This document shows, piece by piece, positions 1 through 9,118 of a stretch of DNA of 42,825 bases. Both the position numbers and the translations under genes were made by a program. Location: the NCBI GenBank assembly GCA_017471325.1, contig JAFUUX010000020.1:1-42825 (forward strand), read 5' to 3'. Under the pieces are notes generated by a model. That model was not told the DNA's origin. It saw nothing but the letters and a program-made list of their open reading frames with translations, and made no database searches. Every line of letters starts with the position of its first letter. Position 1 is the first letter of the stretch. This stretch comes from Lachnospiraceae bacterium. Lineage in GTDB: Bacteria > Bacillota > Clostridia > Lachnospirales > Lachnospiraceae.

Positions 1-136
1 AGCGCAATAAATAATTGCGCTTACTATAACGCTCCGCGAGGATGCGCACGGATTTTGTAAGGAAATATGCCGCTTTCAGCGGCCAAAATCCGGCGCAGTA
101 AACGACAAAACGAAAATAGTTTTGTCGTTTACTATA
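1..136 (+). repeat. 143-bp structured repeat, copy 1 (cut by window edge)
   Basis: This is the inverted partner of 24331-24473; the 136 comparable bases differ at one position. Read on the plus strand it holds three stem-loops. The first has right arm 14-26 and visible left arm 1-8. The second is a central stem of TGCGC (43-47) plus GGATTTTG (50-57) against CAAAATCC (84-91) plus GCGCA (93-97), with an inner CCGCT/AGCGG hairpin (70-82). The third is a perfect 15-bp stem, 97-111 with 119-133, and a 7-nt loop. It begins 12 nt beyond the uvrC stop and has no U-run typical of an intrinsic terminator. It is best read as a non-autonomous mobile repeat or a dispersed structured RNA. Confidence 0.85.
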
Positions 137-147
137 TTTTAAGTTCC

Positions 148-2031
148 CTATTCCGGCTTGTCAAGCATGGCATGTTCCTGAAAAAACTGCACGATCGCCT
201 CGGCTGCATTGCGCGGCAGTTTTGCTTTCTCCATCAGTGTTTCCGCATCTGCCCCCCGAATCTCCTCTACCGAAGCAAAGGCTTTCATCAGGGCACGCCG
301 CCGCGTGGGTCCCACCCCCGGAATATCGTCCAGTATGGAATGCACCTGCTCCTTTGTCCGCAGGGAACGGTGGTATTCGATGGCAAAACGGTGCACCTCA
401 TCCTGGATGCGTGTCAGCAACTTAAAGGACTCACTGTCCCTGTCGATGGGGATCTCCACATTATTATAGTACAATCCCCGGGTCCTGTGGTTATCATCCT
501 TTACCATACCGCATACAGGGATATTGATATGCAGTGTCTGCAGCACCTCCAGCGCGATATTCACCTGTCCCCGGCCGCCGTCCATCAGGATGATATCCGG
601 GAAAACATCAAAATGCCCGTTCTGCGCATGTTCCTCCCGCTCCTTCAGGCCATGGGTAAAGCGCCTGGTCAGCACCTCCCGCATGCTGGCGTAGTCATCC
701 GGCCCCACCACGGTACGGATGCGGAATTTCCGGTAATCGCTGCGCTTGGGTTTCCCCTTTTCATACACTACCATGGAGCCCACATTTTCAAAACCGCTGA
801 TATTGGAAATGTCATACGACTCCATGCGGTCCAACCCTTCCATGCCCAGCAGATGCTCCAGTTCCCGGACAGCGCCGATGGTGCGGCCTTCTTCTTTCCT
901 GATCTTCTCCCGATCCTGTGTCAGCACGATCCCGGCATTGTGCGCTGCCAGTTCCACCAGTTTTTCCTTCTGCCCCTTCTTTGGCGTGCGCAGATATACA
1001 CGGCTGCCTTTTTTCTCCGAAAGACACTGTTCGATCACATCCTGCTCCGTGCTCTCCTCCTGCAGCATGATCTCCCTGGGGATAAAGGGCGTGCCGGCAT
1101 AAAACTGTTTGATAAAACCGGTCAGGATCGCCTCACTGCTCTCGCCCTCGGTGTGGTTCATGTAATAATGCTCACGCCCCACCATACGGCCGCTGCGGAT
1201 AAAAAATACCTGTACCACGGCATCCTCCGCATCCCGTGCCAGGGCCACGATGTCCTTATCCTCCTGATCCATATCCTCGATCTTTTGCTTTTGCGCCACG
1301 CTTCTGACACTCTCCAGCAGATCCCGGTAGCGGATCGCCTCTTCAAAAGCCATCTGTTCGGAAGCCTGCTCCATCCTATCCTGCAATTCCTTCATGACCG
1401 GCGCATAATCGCCCCCCAGAAAAGCCAGCGCCTGCTGCAGATGCTCCCGGTACTGCTCCCGGCTTACTTTCCCCGCTATGCAGGGGCCGCAGCACTGTCC
1501 GATGTGATAATTTAAGCACGGACGCCCTTTTCCGATCTCTTTGGGCAGGGACCGGCTGCAGGTACGCAGACCATAGATCCGGTTGATCAGATCAATGGTT
1601 TCCCGCACTGCCAGCGCGCTGGTATATGGTCCGAAATACTTTGCCTTATCCTTTTTCATCTGCCTGGTCAGCGTGATCCTGGGGTAAGGCTCTGCTACGG
1701 ACACCCGGATGTATGGATAGGTTTTGTCATCCCGCAGCATGGTATTATACTTGGGACGGTATTCCTTGATCAGATTGTTTTCCAGTACCAGCGCTTCCAG
1801 TTCCGAATCCGTCACGATATATTCAAAGCGGTCGATCAGGCTCACCATCTTGTCGATCTTTGGTCCCCGGCCGATATGTTCGCGAAAATAAGACCGCACT
1901 CTGTTGTACAGATTTACGGCCTTACCCACATAAATGATCGTATCGCCTGCGTCATGCATCAGGTACACGCCCGGACGATGCGGAAGTTTTTTCAGTTCTT
2001 CTGCAATATCCTGACTTCTATCCTTATTCAT
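148..2031 (-). CDS. uvrC: UvrABC excision nuclease subunit C
   Basis: UvrC makes the dual incisions on either side of a DNA lesion after UvrA/UvrB damage recognition. The 627-residue product has the family's normal length and order: an N-terminal GIY-YIG nuclease domain (GVYLM, then IIYVGKA), a Cys cluster, a UVR motif for UvrB contact, the RNase H-like C-terminal nuclease domain, and a helix-hairpin-helix end ([14 protein letters not shown]). Two adjacent ATGs (2034 and 2031) follow AAGGGA; the second has the better 7-nt spacing and is chosen. Either start overlaps the end of ftsH, so the two genes are translationally coupled. The 143-bp repeat lies just beyond the stop codon. Confidence 0.97.
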   Translation of the reverse strand: MNKDRSQDIAEELKKLPHRPGVYLMHDAGDTIIYVGKAVNLYNRVRSYFREHIGRGPKIDKMVSLIDRFEYIVTDSELEALVLENNLIKEYRPKYNTMLRDDKTYPYIRVSVAEPYPRITLTRQMKKDKAKYFGPYTSALAVRETIDLINRIYGLRTCSRSLPKEIGKGRPCLNYHIGQCCGPCIAGKVSREQYREHLQQALAFLGGDYAPVMKELQDRMEQASEQMAFEEAIRYRDLLESVRSVAQKQKIEDMDQEDKDIVALARDAEDAVVQVFFIRSGRMVGREHYYMNHTEGESSEAILTGFIKQFYAGTPFIPREIMLQEESTEQDVIEQCLSEKKGSRVYLRTPKKGQKEKLVELAAHNAGIVLTQDREKIRKEEGRTIGAVRELEHLLGMEGLDRMESYDISNISGFENVGSMVVYEKGKPKRSDYRKFRIRTVVGPDDYASMREVLTRRFTHGLKEREEHAQNGHFDVFPDIILMDGGRGQVNIALEVLQTLHINIPVCGMVKDDNHRTRGLYYNNVEIPIDRDSESFKLLTRIQDEVHRFAIEYHRSLRTKEQVHSILDDIPGVGPTRRRALMKAFASVEEIRGADAETLMEKAKLPRNAAEAIVQFFQEHAMLDKPE

Positions 2032-4582
2032 CATCCGGTCCCTTATAGACGCGTTTTTTAAATTCCTCCGCAAACGGATTGTCCGATGCGGGCTGCTGTA
2101 CTGACGGCTGCTGCTCTGTATTCTGCTGCTGTTGTTCCTGAGGCTCCCGTGCGGTGTCCTGCATCATATTCTGCGGCTCCTGCCAGTCTGCCGACTGCTG
2201 CTGCGGTACCTGCGGTGCCGGTATCCAGGCATTCTGTGCCTGCGCCTCCTGAGGCATCGGTGCCTGCTGCGGCTGGCTCTGCGCTGCCGGCTGCCCCTGC
2301 GGCACCGGGTTCTGCGGCGGCTGCCATGCCGGCTGATCCTGCACTGCCGGGTTCTGCGGCGGCTGCCATGCCGGCTGATCCTGCGCTGCCGGGTTCTGTG
2401 GCGGCTGCCATGCCGGCTGATCCTGCGCTGCCGGGTTCTGTGGCGGCTGCCATGCCGGCTGATCCTGCGCTGCCGGGTTCTGCGGCTGCTGCTCCTCCGG
2501 ATTGCCCAGGCGCGGATGATACCCTTCCGTATCCCGCCCGCGGCTTACCGAGATGATCTCCTTGCCATTTTCGGTCTTCTCCGGCTCTTTCCCGCCGTTC
2601 ATATCCAGGATGGCAGGTTTTTCGCTGCCCGCCTCCTTTGCAGGCATGGGGATCCCCTTTTCACGGCAGTAGATCTCCATAAACTCATGTCCGCTGATGG
2701 TCTCCCTCTCTACCAGATATTCTGCGATCTTATCCAAAATATGGCGGTTTTCCTTCAGCAGGCGCTTGGCTTCTTTATAACTGGACTTGATCAGGGCCAG
2801 CACTTCCTCATCCACGCCCGCTGCCGTCTCATCCGCGCAGTTCATCACCGTATTGCGGTTTAAGTATTCATCCTGTACGGTCTCTATTCCCATCATGCCA
2901 AAACGCTTGGTCATACCAAAACGCGTTACCATGGCTCTGGCGATCCTGGTCGCTTTTTCGATGTCATTTGCTGCGCCGGTGGTCACCGTATCAAATACGA
3001 TATCTTCCGCCGCACGCCCGCCCAAAAGGCTCACCAGTTCCGCGCGCAGTTCCTTTTCGGTCTGCATGAATTTCTCTTCTTCCGGATAACTCAGCACATA
3101 TCCCAGCGTCCCCATGGTACGGGGGATAATGGTGATCTTCTGTACCGGCTCCGTATTTTTCTGCAGGGCACTGATCAGCGCGTGTCCCACTTCGTGATAC
3201 GATACGATGCGCCTCTCCTGGCGGGACAGGATACGGTCTTTCTTCTCCTTACCCATGCTCACCAGTTCCACGGCATCCAGCAGATCCTTCTGGCTCACAT
3301 ACTCCCTGCCGTTCTTGACTGCCAGGATCGCTGCTTCATTGATCATATTGGCCAGATCCGCACCTACCGCGCCTACCGTTGCCAGACCGATCTCATCCAG
3401 ATTCACGGTCTGATCCATCAGCACATCCTTGGAATGCACCTTCAGGATCTCCACACGCCCTTTCAGATCCGGCTCTTCTACGATGATGCGTCGGTCAAAT
3501 CGTCCCGGACGCAGCAACGCCTTATCCAGCACCTCCGGCCGGTTGGTTGCCGCCAGCAGGATGATCCCTTTCTTTGCATCAAAGCCGTCCATCTCCGAGA
3601 GCAGCTGGTTCAATGTCTGCTCCCGCTCATCATTTCCGCCGCCGTACTTGGAATCACGGCTTCGGCCGATGGCGTCGATCTCATCGATAAAGATAATGCA
3701 GGGCGCGCTCTTCTCCGCTTCTTTAAACAGATCACGCACACGGGAAGCACCTACGCCGACATAGAGTTCCACAAAGTCGGAACCGGCCATGGAAAAGAAC
3801 GGTACGCCGGCCTCTCCTGCCACTGCCTTGGCCAGCAGTGTTTTTCCAGTTCCCGGCGGGCCCACCAGCAGAGCGCCTTTCGGAATTTTTGCACCGATCC
3901 TGGAGTACTTATCCGGATTGTGCAGGAAATCCACGATCTCCACCAGAGACTCTTTTGCCTCATCCTCACCGGCCACATCCTTAAAGGTGATGCCGGTCTC
4001 TTTGCCTTCATACATTTTGGCAGTCGATCTGCCCACGCCCAGGCCAAATCCGCCCCCACGCTCCATACGCCGGAACAGAAAGCCCATGATGACCCAGAGC
4101 AGCACGATAGGCAGCACATAGGTCAGTACCATATTGAGGATCAGGCTGCTGCCGTCCTCCACCTTGGTGCTCACTTCCACGCCGGCATCCAGCATACGGT
4201 TCGTCACCGTAGTGACATCCTCTGCCAGACCGGTATAGAAATACTGCCCCACCCCTGGCTGTCCGCCCGGTGTCTTCATCTCGATCGTAATGTGGTCATT
4301 TTCGATCTCGATGCTTTTTACCCTGTTTTCGGACACCATCGTCAGAAATTCATTATAACTCAGTTCTTCCCTCTGCCCGGAAGACCGGTTCACAAACCAA
4401 CTGATAAAGAGCAGCGCCAAAAGCGTCACCACGATAAAAGCGAGGATATTCGGGCCGCGGTTTGCGCCGCCGTTCCCGTTATTACCGTTACCACCGTTGT
4501 TTCCACCATTCTGACCGTTCCCCCGCTCACGGTCATCATTTCCCGGCCCGCCGCCCTGCGGATTATTATTATATTCCGGCAT
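2024..4582 (-). CDS. ftsH: ATP-dependent membrane zinc metalloprotease FtsH
   Basis: FtsH is the membrane-anchored AAA+ protease that removes damaged membrane proteins and some regulators. Visible in the 852-residue product are an Asn/Gly-rich N terminus (1-44), two membrane helices (about 45-64 and 150-170) around an extracytoplasmic loop, Walker A GPPGTGKT (241-248), Walker B IIFIDEID, and the zinc site HEVGH (463-467). The start at 4582 is chosen because AGAGG lies 8 nt upstream; an in-frame ATG at 4600 lacks a good ribosome site. The tail after about residue 640 is unusually long and Pro/Gln/Ala-rich, with four 14-residue repeats ([14 protein letters not shown]). FtsH normally ends soon after the protease domain. 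The gene forms an operon with uvrC. Confidence 0.97.
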   Translation of the reverse strand: MPEYNNNPQGGGPGNDDRERGNGQNGGNNGGNGNNGNGGANRGPNILAFIVVTLLALLFISWFVNRSSGQREELSYNEFLTMVSENRVKSIEIENDHITIEMKTPGGQPGVGQYFYTGLAEDVTTVTNRMLDAGVEVSTKVEDGSSLILNMVLTYVLPIVLLWVIMGFLFRRMERGGGFGLGVGRSTAKMYEGKETGITFKDVAGEDEAKESLVEIVDFLHNPDKYSRIGAKIPKGALLVGPPGTGKTLLAKAVAGEAGVPFFSMAGSDFVELYVGVGASRVRDLFKEAEKSAPCIIFIDEIDAIGRSRDSKYGGGNDEREQTLNQLLSEMDGFDAKKGIILLAATNRPEVLDKALLRPGRFDRRIIVEEPDLKGRVEILKVHSKDVLMDQTVNLDEIGLATVGAVGADLANMINEAAILAVKNGREYVSQKDLLDAVELVSMGKEKKDRILSRQERRIVSYHEVGHALISALQKNTEPVQKITIIPRTMGTLGYVLSYPEEEKFMQTEKELRAELVSLLGGRAAEDIVFDTVTTGAANDIEKATRIARAMVTRFGMTKRFGMMGIETVQDEYLNRNTVMNCADETAAGVDEEVLALIKSSYKEAKRLLKENRHILDKIAEYLVERETISGHEFMEIYCREKGIPMPAKEAGSEKPAILDMNGGKEPEKTENGKEIISVSRGRDTEGYHPRLGNPEEQQPQNPAAQDQPAWQPPQNPAAQDQPAWQPPQNPAAQDQPAWQPPQNPAVQDQPAWQPPQNPVPQGQPAAQSQPQQAPMPQEAQAQNAWIPAPQVPQQQSADWQEPQNMMQDTAREPQEQQQQNTEQQPSVQQPASDNPFAEEFKKRVYKGPDDE
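2307..2474 (-). repeat. In-frame 42-bp tandem repeat in ftsH tail
   Basis: Four full 42-bp units start at 2307, 2349, 2391 and 2433 (marked by GGGTTCTG), with a partial fifth at 2475. They encode [14 protein letters not shown] with one Ala-to-Val change. The unit length is a multiple of three, so gain or loss of copies would keep the frame. Confidence 0.95.
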
Positions 4583-4724
4583 CCTTCTACCTCTTTTCAT
4601 TGTTATGTTGTAAGGAATTGTTCGTCATTTACGGCAGCCTGCAGGTACACCATCGATCGGCAGCAAGTGCCTCGGGCTGTCCTGAATAGTTACGTTATAT
4701 TCATAATATATGACAAGCTTTTTT

Positions 4725-4732
4725 ATTATAGC
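4725..4732 (-). promoter_or_regulatory. Putative extended -10 promoter for ftsH-uvrC
   Basis: On the minus strand TGCTATAAT gives a consensus -10 hexamer with the TGn extension. No good -35 hexamer lies 17 nt upstream. The preceding bases form a small palindrome (GCATACATTTTATGC), which might be an operator. The distance to the ftsH start is about 140 nt. Confidence 0.55.
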
Positions 4733-4801
4733 ATAAAATGTATGCTTTTGTGTGAAATCTTTCTGAATAGTATCCCTTGCGTTGCCTGCGGGATTATATA
4801 T

Positions 4802-4844
4802 GGCGGAAATGCGCAGCTGTCAGAACCCGGGGCGGCTGAACAGT
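4802..4844 (-). repeat. Short palindromic repeat, family B, copy 1
   Basis: Read on the minus strand it begins ACTGTTCAG and continues through GGTTCTGACAG to GCGCATTTCCGCC. It aligns with plus-strand 19555-19596 at roughly 35 of 42 positions with one gap. The core can fold as CTGTTCAG against CTGACAG with a bulge. Confidence 0.65.
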
Positions 4845-4895
4845 CCCCCCTTGCGTTGGCATTTCCGGTGCAAGGGGCTGTGAATAGCATCTCTC

Positions 4896-5990
4896 TTACT
4901 CCACGTATTCATACAGGAACTCCCAATTACCGTCATTTGCCGCCAGACGTTCTTCAAACCCATAGACCTGCCGGCGCAGCTGCTCCAGTTCCGACGCAAC
5001 GGTATCTTTGGTGATGACACGGTTGCCTTCGATCACGGATAACGCCTGCAATTGGTTTGTCTCATAATCCGTATGCGCATAATCGCAGTACAGATCCAGG
5101 TTCATCAGATATGCCGGCTCATTAAATACGCCGGTATAAAAAGTCACATTGTCATAAGCATCCAGTGTTTTCACCGCATACTCCCAGGCCGCCAGGTACT
5201 GCTCCACATCCCCTTTCCGGTAGTGGATATCCCACCATAGGATACTGAACAGCGACAGATGGAATTTAAACTGCGTCCTGGGATGCGCCTGCACGATCTG
5301 CTCTATCAGCGCCACATTTGCGGATACATTTGCCATCTCTTCCGCATTGGCCGGATCTTTCATCGGTAAGATCTCACCTTCCGGCTGATAGAAATCCAGC
5401 ACGGTCTCAATATTATAACTGTTGTACTTTGTAAACTCATACGCATCCCCGGCATCATAGTCATGCAGATAGGAAAGCGCGATCATATTAGGCACCTCCT
5501 TGAGCAGCACGTCGATATTCCAGAGATACTCAATGTCATTGAACGGATTGTTGTCCCGCAGATACAAAACCTGCCCGGAGGTGGGATCCTCCAGCACCTC
5601 ATCAAACAGGGTACCGCAGTCCAGTCCCCAGAAGACATAGTCTAAAGACTGGTGCTGATAGGCGCGATCGATAAAATAGCAGAGCGTGCAGGGATCCGCG
5701 GCATTGGCGCAGGCCTTAAGCGTATGGCAGCCAAACGCCTCATCATATGCGTTGGTATTGATGTTTACGGTGACCGATGAGCCCAACAGCAGCGCATCAT
5801 AGTCCAGATGGTCTATGGCACCGTTTACCTGAAACTCCTTTTTACTCTGCACGGGCTGCAGACCAAACCACGGCTTATGATAATGGAAAAACGGATCGAC
5901 CAGAATCACAGCGAGCATGGCCGCCAGCAATATCACCGCCACTGCCGCAAGCAGATGTATGACATATTTTTTTGCATTCTTCCCTTCCAA
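4896..5990 (-). CDS. Membrane-anchored SGNH-like protein, partner of MBOAT acyltransferase
   Basis: The 364-residue product has one N-terminal membrane helix (about residues 9-31) and an extracytoplasmic domain. LLGSSVTVNINT near residues 67-78 resembles the GDS/GSS nucleophile block of SGNH-fold proteins of the AlgJ/AlgX/DltD type. In such systems the MBOAT protein moves an acyl group across the membrane and the SGNH-like partner transfers it to a polymer. The pairing here is inferred from the gene lying 12 nt behind the MBOAT gene. The start is TTG at 5990, preceded by GGGGGGC about 6 nt upstream; the next in-frame Met lies inside the membrane helix. A DHH catalytic pair is not obvious, so activity is uncertain. 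Confidence 0.8.
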   Translation of the reverse strand: MEGKNAKKYVIHLLAAVAVILLAAMLAVILVDPFFHYHKPWFGLQPVQSKKEFQVNGAIDHLDYDALLLGSSVTVNINTNAYDEAFGCHTLKACANAADPCTLCYFIDRAYQHQSLDYVFWGLDCGTLFDEVLEDPTSGQVLYLRDNNPFNDIEYLWNIDVLLKEVPNMIALSYLHDYDAGDAYEFTKYNSYNIETVLDFYQPEGEILPMKDPANAEEMANVSANVALIEQIVQAHPRTQFKFHLSLFSILWWDIHYRKGDVEQYLAAWEYAVKTLDAYDNVTFYTGVFNEPAYLMNLDLYCDYAHTDYETNQLQALSVIEGNRVITKDTVASELEQLRRQVYGFEERLAANDGNWEFLYEYVE

Positions 5991-6002
5991 CTCTGCCCCC
6001 CG

Positions 6003-7475
6003 CTAAAAATTTGAATACAAAAACACGACTACTTTGGAAAGCGATATCACACAGGCGCAGAATAAAAGTGCGATCCCCCATGCCCTCTTCTTTCCCAGCG
6101 TGCCTTCTTTTGCGATCCGGTATGCGCCTTTGCCGCTGCACAAAACCAGCGCCAGCAGCACCATGATCAGGTAATAGACCAGATAAACCGACTCAAACCA
6201 GCCTGCATTGATCCTTTTGATAAGCGTAAGCGGTATGTAAAGGATAGCATTGTCCATAGACATGACCACCTGATAGATCGCCCCGGTCCAGTTAAAACTG
6301 AAGATCTTTTTATAAAACCGCAGCGCATCCGACATGCTTTCGCTGCGGAAGATCACGAAGAGCAGCATCACGACCAAAAAGGCCCTGACCGTCTGCAGTT
6401 TCCGGTGCAGCGGGCCCGGCGCTTTCCCTTTCCAATGCGTCTTTACCAGGCGGTCGATCACCACCGCCACCCCATGGCACATGCCCCAGATCACAAAGGT
6501 CCAGTTTGCGCCATGCCACAGGCCGCTCAGGAAAAAGATAAAGAAATTGTTAAAAAGTGTCCTCGCCTCCCCTTTGCGGCTGCCGCCCATGGGGATATAC
6601 ACATATGCCGTAAAAAAATGGCTCAAGGTGATATGCCAGCGCCGCCAGTATTCCGCAATGCTCCGCGATTTATACGGCGTATCAAAGTTCATCGGCAGAT
6701 CGATGTTCATCATCCAGGCCAGGCCTACTGCCATATCACTGTATCCGCTGAAGTCAAAAAACATCTGCAGCGTATATGCCAGATCCGCGGCCAAAGCCCC
6801 TGCCGTATCCAGGCTTTCGATATTAGCAAAACCATAGTCCGCTGCCAATGACAGGATATCCGCGATCAGCATTTTTTTGCTCAGTCCCAGTATAAAAAGC
6901 GTGATCCCTCTGGAAAACCATTGCCAGTCAAACTTCTTTTTCTCCACATCCTGAAACTGCGGCACCAGTTCATCATGCCGCACGATCGGCCCTGCCACCA
7001 GCTGCGGAAAGTAAGTGACAAAAGTGACATAATCCAAAATGCTGTAATGCGGCGCTTTTCCCCACTGCCGGTCAACGATGAAGGAGATCTGCTGGAAAGT
7101 ATAAAAACTGATCCCCATCGGCAGCACGATATGCTTCAGCGCCCAGGACTGCCTAAACAGCTCATTCATATTAGAGATAAAGAAATCATAGTATTTGAAG
7201 TAAAACAGCAGCGTCAGGTTAAACATCACCCCGATCACACCAAAGAGTTTTCTTTTCCCTGTCTTATCCATCAGGAAACTGCAGATGTAATTTCCGCAAA
7301 GGCTCGTCATGATCAGGAAAAACAGCGAAACATCTGCATACGAATAAAACCACAAAGACATGCCTGCCACAAAAGCCTGTGCCAGGCGGTACTTCTTTTT
7401 ATGGTTAAAGAAAAAATACCCCGCAAGTACCAGCGGTACAAACAGAAATATAAATATGTAGGAATTAAAATACAC
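6003..7475 (-). CDS. MBOAT family O-acyltransferase (AlgI/DltB-like)
   Basis: This 490-residue polytopic membrane protein begins MYFNSYIFIFLFVPL, the usual opening of AlgI-type proteins, and carries the conserved block LSGLWHGANWTFVIWG with the catalytic-type His near residue 318. Further family signs are FYTFQQISFIVD and VAGPIVRHDEL. Members move acetyl or other acyl groups across the membrane for O-acylation of surface polysaccharide. The start is GTG at 7475 with a weak GGG-type ribosome site, 20 nt after the DUF1846 gene and 12 nt before the SGNH-like gene, so the three are probably one operon. The polymer acceptor is not shown by this window. Confidence 0.93.
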   Translation of the reverse strand: MYFNSYIFIFLFVPLVLAGYFFFNHKKKYRLAQAFVAGMSLWFYSYADVSLFFLIMTSLCGNYICSFLMDKTGKRKLFGVIGVMFNLTLLFYFKYYDFFISNMNELFRQSWALKHIVLPMGISFYTFQQISFIVDRQWGKAPHYSILDYVTFVTYFPQLVAGPIVRHDELVPQFQDVEKKKFDWQWFSRGITLFILGLSKKMLIADILSLAADYGFANIESLDTAGALAADLAYTLQMFFDFSGYSDMAVGLAWMMNIDLPMNFDTPYKSRSIAEYWRRWHITLSHFFTAYVYIPMGGSRKGEARTLFNNFFIFFLSGLWHGANWTFVIWGMCHGVAVVIDRLVKTHWKGKAPGPLHRKLQTVRAFLVVMLLFVIFRSESMSDALRFYKKIFSFNWTGAIYQVVMSMDNAILYIPLTLIKRINAGWFESVYLVYYLIMVLLALVLCSGKGAYRIAKEGTLGKKRAWGIALLFCACVISLSKVVVFLYSNF

Positions 7476-7495
7476 TTGCGCTTACCCGATATCCG

Positions 7496-8980
7496 TTATC
7501 TGTGGTACAGTTTTTTCGTCTGGTAGTGCGGCTCACTGGTCAGGTTCACACCGAGTTTACGGAAAGTATTCATATCCACCTGGGAAAGGATCACGGATGT
7601 GTGTACCTCCAATCCCTTCAGGTTTTTGATCTGCTCCATCGCTTTTGCCGCTCTTTCATCCGTAGCCGCGCAGACCGAAAGTGCGATCAGCACTTCATCC
7701 GTATGCAGGCGCGGATTATGGCTTCCCAGGCAGTTGACCTTCAGTTCCTGGATCGGATCGATCACCTCCGGCGAGATCAGTTTCGCCTCATCATCTATAC
7801 CCGCCATGGTCTTTAGCGCATTCAGCAAAAGCGCTGCCGAAGCCCCCAGCAGATCACTGGTTCTTCCTGTCACGATACGCCCATCCGGCAGTTCCATGGC
7901 TGCCGCCGGTGCGCCGGTCATTTCCGCTTTCAGAAGCGCCGCCCCGATCACCGGCCTGTCCTCCGGCGTGGTGCCTGCCTGTTTCATCAAAAGTTCCAGT
8001 TTCATCACCTGCGCATCATCCCCGGTTCCCTGCCTGCGCTGGCAAAGCGCATTGTAATACCGCCGTATGATCTCGTCCTTGGAAGCCTTCTCTACCACAT
8101 CATCATCCACGATCGCCTTCCCCGCCATATTGACGCCCATATCCGTCGGAGACTTGTAGGGGGATTCCCCCATGATCTTTTCAAACATAGCATTCAGTAC
8201 CGGAAATACTTCCACGTCCCGGTTATAGTTTACGGTCTTTTCGCCATACGCCTCCAGATGGAAGGGGTCGATCATGTTCACATCATTTAAATCTGCCGTA
8301 GCCGCCTCGTATGCCAGATTGACCGGATGCTTCAGCGGGATATTCCAGATCGGGAAGGTCTCGTATTTCGCATAGCCGGCCTTCACGCCGCGCTTATACT
8401 CATGGTAGAGCTGGGACAAGCAGGTCGCCATCTTGCCCGAGCCAGGCCCCGGTGCCGTCACCACCACCAGAGAACGCGTTGTTTCGATATATTCGTTCTT
8501 TCCATACCCCTCATCGCTCACGATAAACTGGATATTGGCCGGATACCCCGGGATCGGGTAATGCCGGTATACCTTGATGCCCAGCGCCTCCAGTTTTTTC
8601 TGGTAAGCAATGGCCGCCGGCTGCTCCGCAAACTGCGTCAGCACCACACTCCCTACATACAGACCATAATCGCGGAATGCGTCGATCAGACGCAGCACAT
8701 CCATATCGTAGGTAATACCCAGGTCTCCGCGCACTTTATTCTTTTCAATATCAGCGGAATTGATCACGATCACGATCTCGGCGCTGTCTTTCATGGTCCC
8801 CAGCATGCGGATCTTGGAATCCGGCTGAAAACCGGGCAGTACCCGGGACGCATGAAAATCATCAAAGAGTTTGCCGCCAAACTCCAGATAAAGTTTGCCG
8901 CCAAAATTCCGGATCCGCTCCTGGATCCGCTCCGACTGCAGTGTCAGATATTTCTCATTATCAAAACCGATCTTGTTCAT
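7496..8980 (-). CDS. DUF1846 domain-containing protein
   Basis: The 494-residue soluble protein matches the DUF1846 family by its opening ([17 protein letters not shown]) and by [20 protein letters not shown], a P-loop-like GPGSGK segment near residue 185. DUF1846 proteins are widespread in Firmicutes and structurally known, but I know of no settled biochemical role. The start at 8980 is chosen because AGAAGGGG lies about 8 nt upstream; the longer frame to 9064 runs back through the promoter. It heads the operon with the MBOAT and SGNH-like genes, although DUF1846 genes are often found elsewhere alone. Confidence 0.93.
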   Translation of the reverse strand: MNKIGFDNEKYLTLQSERIQERIRNFGGKLYLEFGGKLFDDFHASRVLPGFQPDSKIRMLGTMKDSAEIVIVINSADIEKNKVRGDLGITYDMDVLRLIDAFRDYGLYVGSVVLTQFAEQPAAIAYQKKLEALGIKVYRHYPIPGYPANIQFIVSDEGYGKNEYIETTRSLVVVTAPGPGSGKMATCLSQLYHEYKRGVKAGYAKYETFPIWNIPLKHPVNLAYEAATADLNDVNMIDPFHLEAYGEKTVNYNRDVEVFPVLNAMFEKIMGESPYKSPTDMGVNMAGKAIVDDDVVEKASKDEIIRRYYNALCQRRQGTGDDAQVMKLELLMKQAGTTPEDRPVIGAALLKAEMTGAPAAAMELPDGRIVTGRTSDLLGASAALLLNALKTMAGIDDEAKLISPEVIDPIQELKVNCLGSHNPRLHTDEVLIALSVCAATDERAAKAMEQIKNLKGLEVHTSVILSQVDMNTFRKLGVNLTSEPHYQTKKLYHR

Positions 8981-9035
8981 TGTCGTTACCCCTTCTGTGA
9001 CGATCCTGCAAAAAAAACAAAAATTACGATTATTA

Positions 9036-9064
9036 AGTTTATCACAACCTTGCGCCCTCTGCAA
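9036..9064 (-). promoter_or_regulatory. Putative promoter of the DUF1846-MBOAT operon
   Basis: On the minus strand TTGCAG (9064-9059) is followed by a 17-nt spacer and TAAACT (9041-9036), with TGA just before the -10 (extended -10). It overlaps the divergent murG promoter base for base at 9050-9064. Confidence 0.65.
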
Positions 9065-9078
9065 GTTTTTGATATACT
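9050..9078 (+). promoter_or_regulatory. Putative promoter of murG
   Basis: TTGCGC (9050-9055), a 17-nt spacer and TATACT (9073-9078) predict a start of transcription near 9085. That leaves a leader of about 30 nt before the murG start codon. Confidence 0.6.
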
Positions 9079-9088
9079 TATCCTAATT

Positions 9089-9118
9089 ATGGATAAAAAG
9101 GCAGACAGAACGATATGA
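9089..9118 (+). other. Possible 9-codon upstream ORF overlapping murG start
   Basis: ATG at 9089 opens a 9-codon frame (MDKKADRTI) whose TGA stop overlaps the murG ATG as ATGA. It would begin about 4 nt after the predicted transcription start, so it would be near-leaderless. It may be chance; murG itself has only a weak AAGG 12 nt upstream, which makes coupling from this frame conceivable. Confidence 0.3.

Larger units (their letters stand above)
4583..4895. other. 313-nt intergenic region before ftsH, palindrome-rich
   Basis: No credible gene is seen here. The stretch holds a putative ftsH promoter (4725-4732), a palindromic repeat (4802-4844) nested inside an outer GGAAATGC/GCATTTCC pair (4804-4811 and 4858-4865), and three variants of a GAATAGtA-like motif (4682-4693 CTGAATAGTTAC, 4763-4774 CTGAATAGTATC, and GTGAATAGCATC near 4880). 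CCCTTGCGTTG-like words also repeat near 4774 and 4847. It looks like stacked remnants of small intergenic repeats. Confidence 0.6.

Noticed and set aside
97..133. The 15-bp hairpin after uvrC as its terminator
   Set aside because: No U-run follows on the minus strand, and the same hairpin occurs in copy 2 within a leader; it belongs to the repeat.
67..1515. 482-codon plus-strand frame across uvrC
   Set aside because: Antisense shadow of UvrC, rich in His/Arg/Leu as expected of a reverse frame, and starting inside the repeat.
2307..2474. Regular repeats that might be a CRISPR array
   Set aside because: The units are contiguous with no spacers, in frame within ftsH, and encode a clean 14-residue repeat.
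3182..5014. 610-codon open frame on the plus strand across ftsH
   Set aside because: It is antisense to a clear FtsH with all motifs, has no ribosome site and no recognisable protein; long antisense frames are common in GC-balanced coding DNA.
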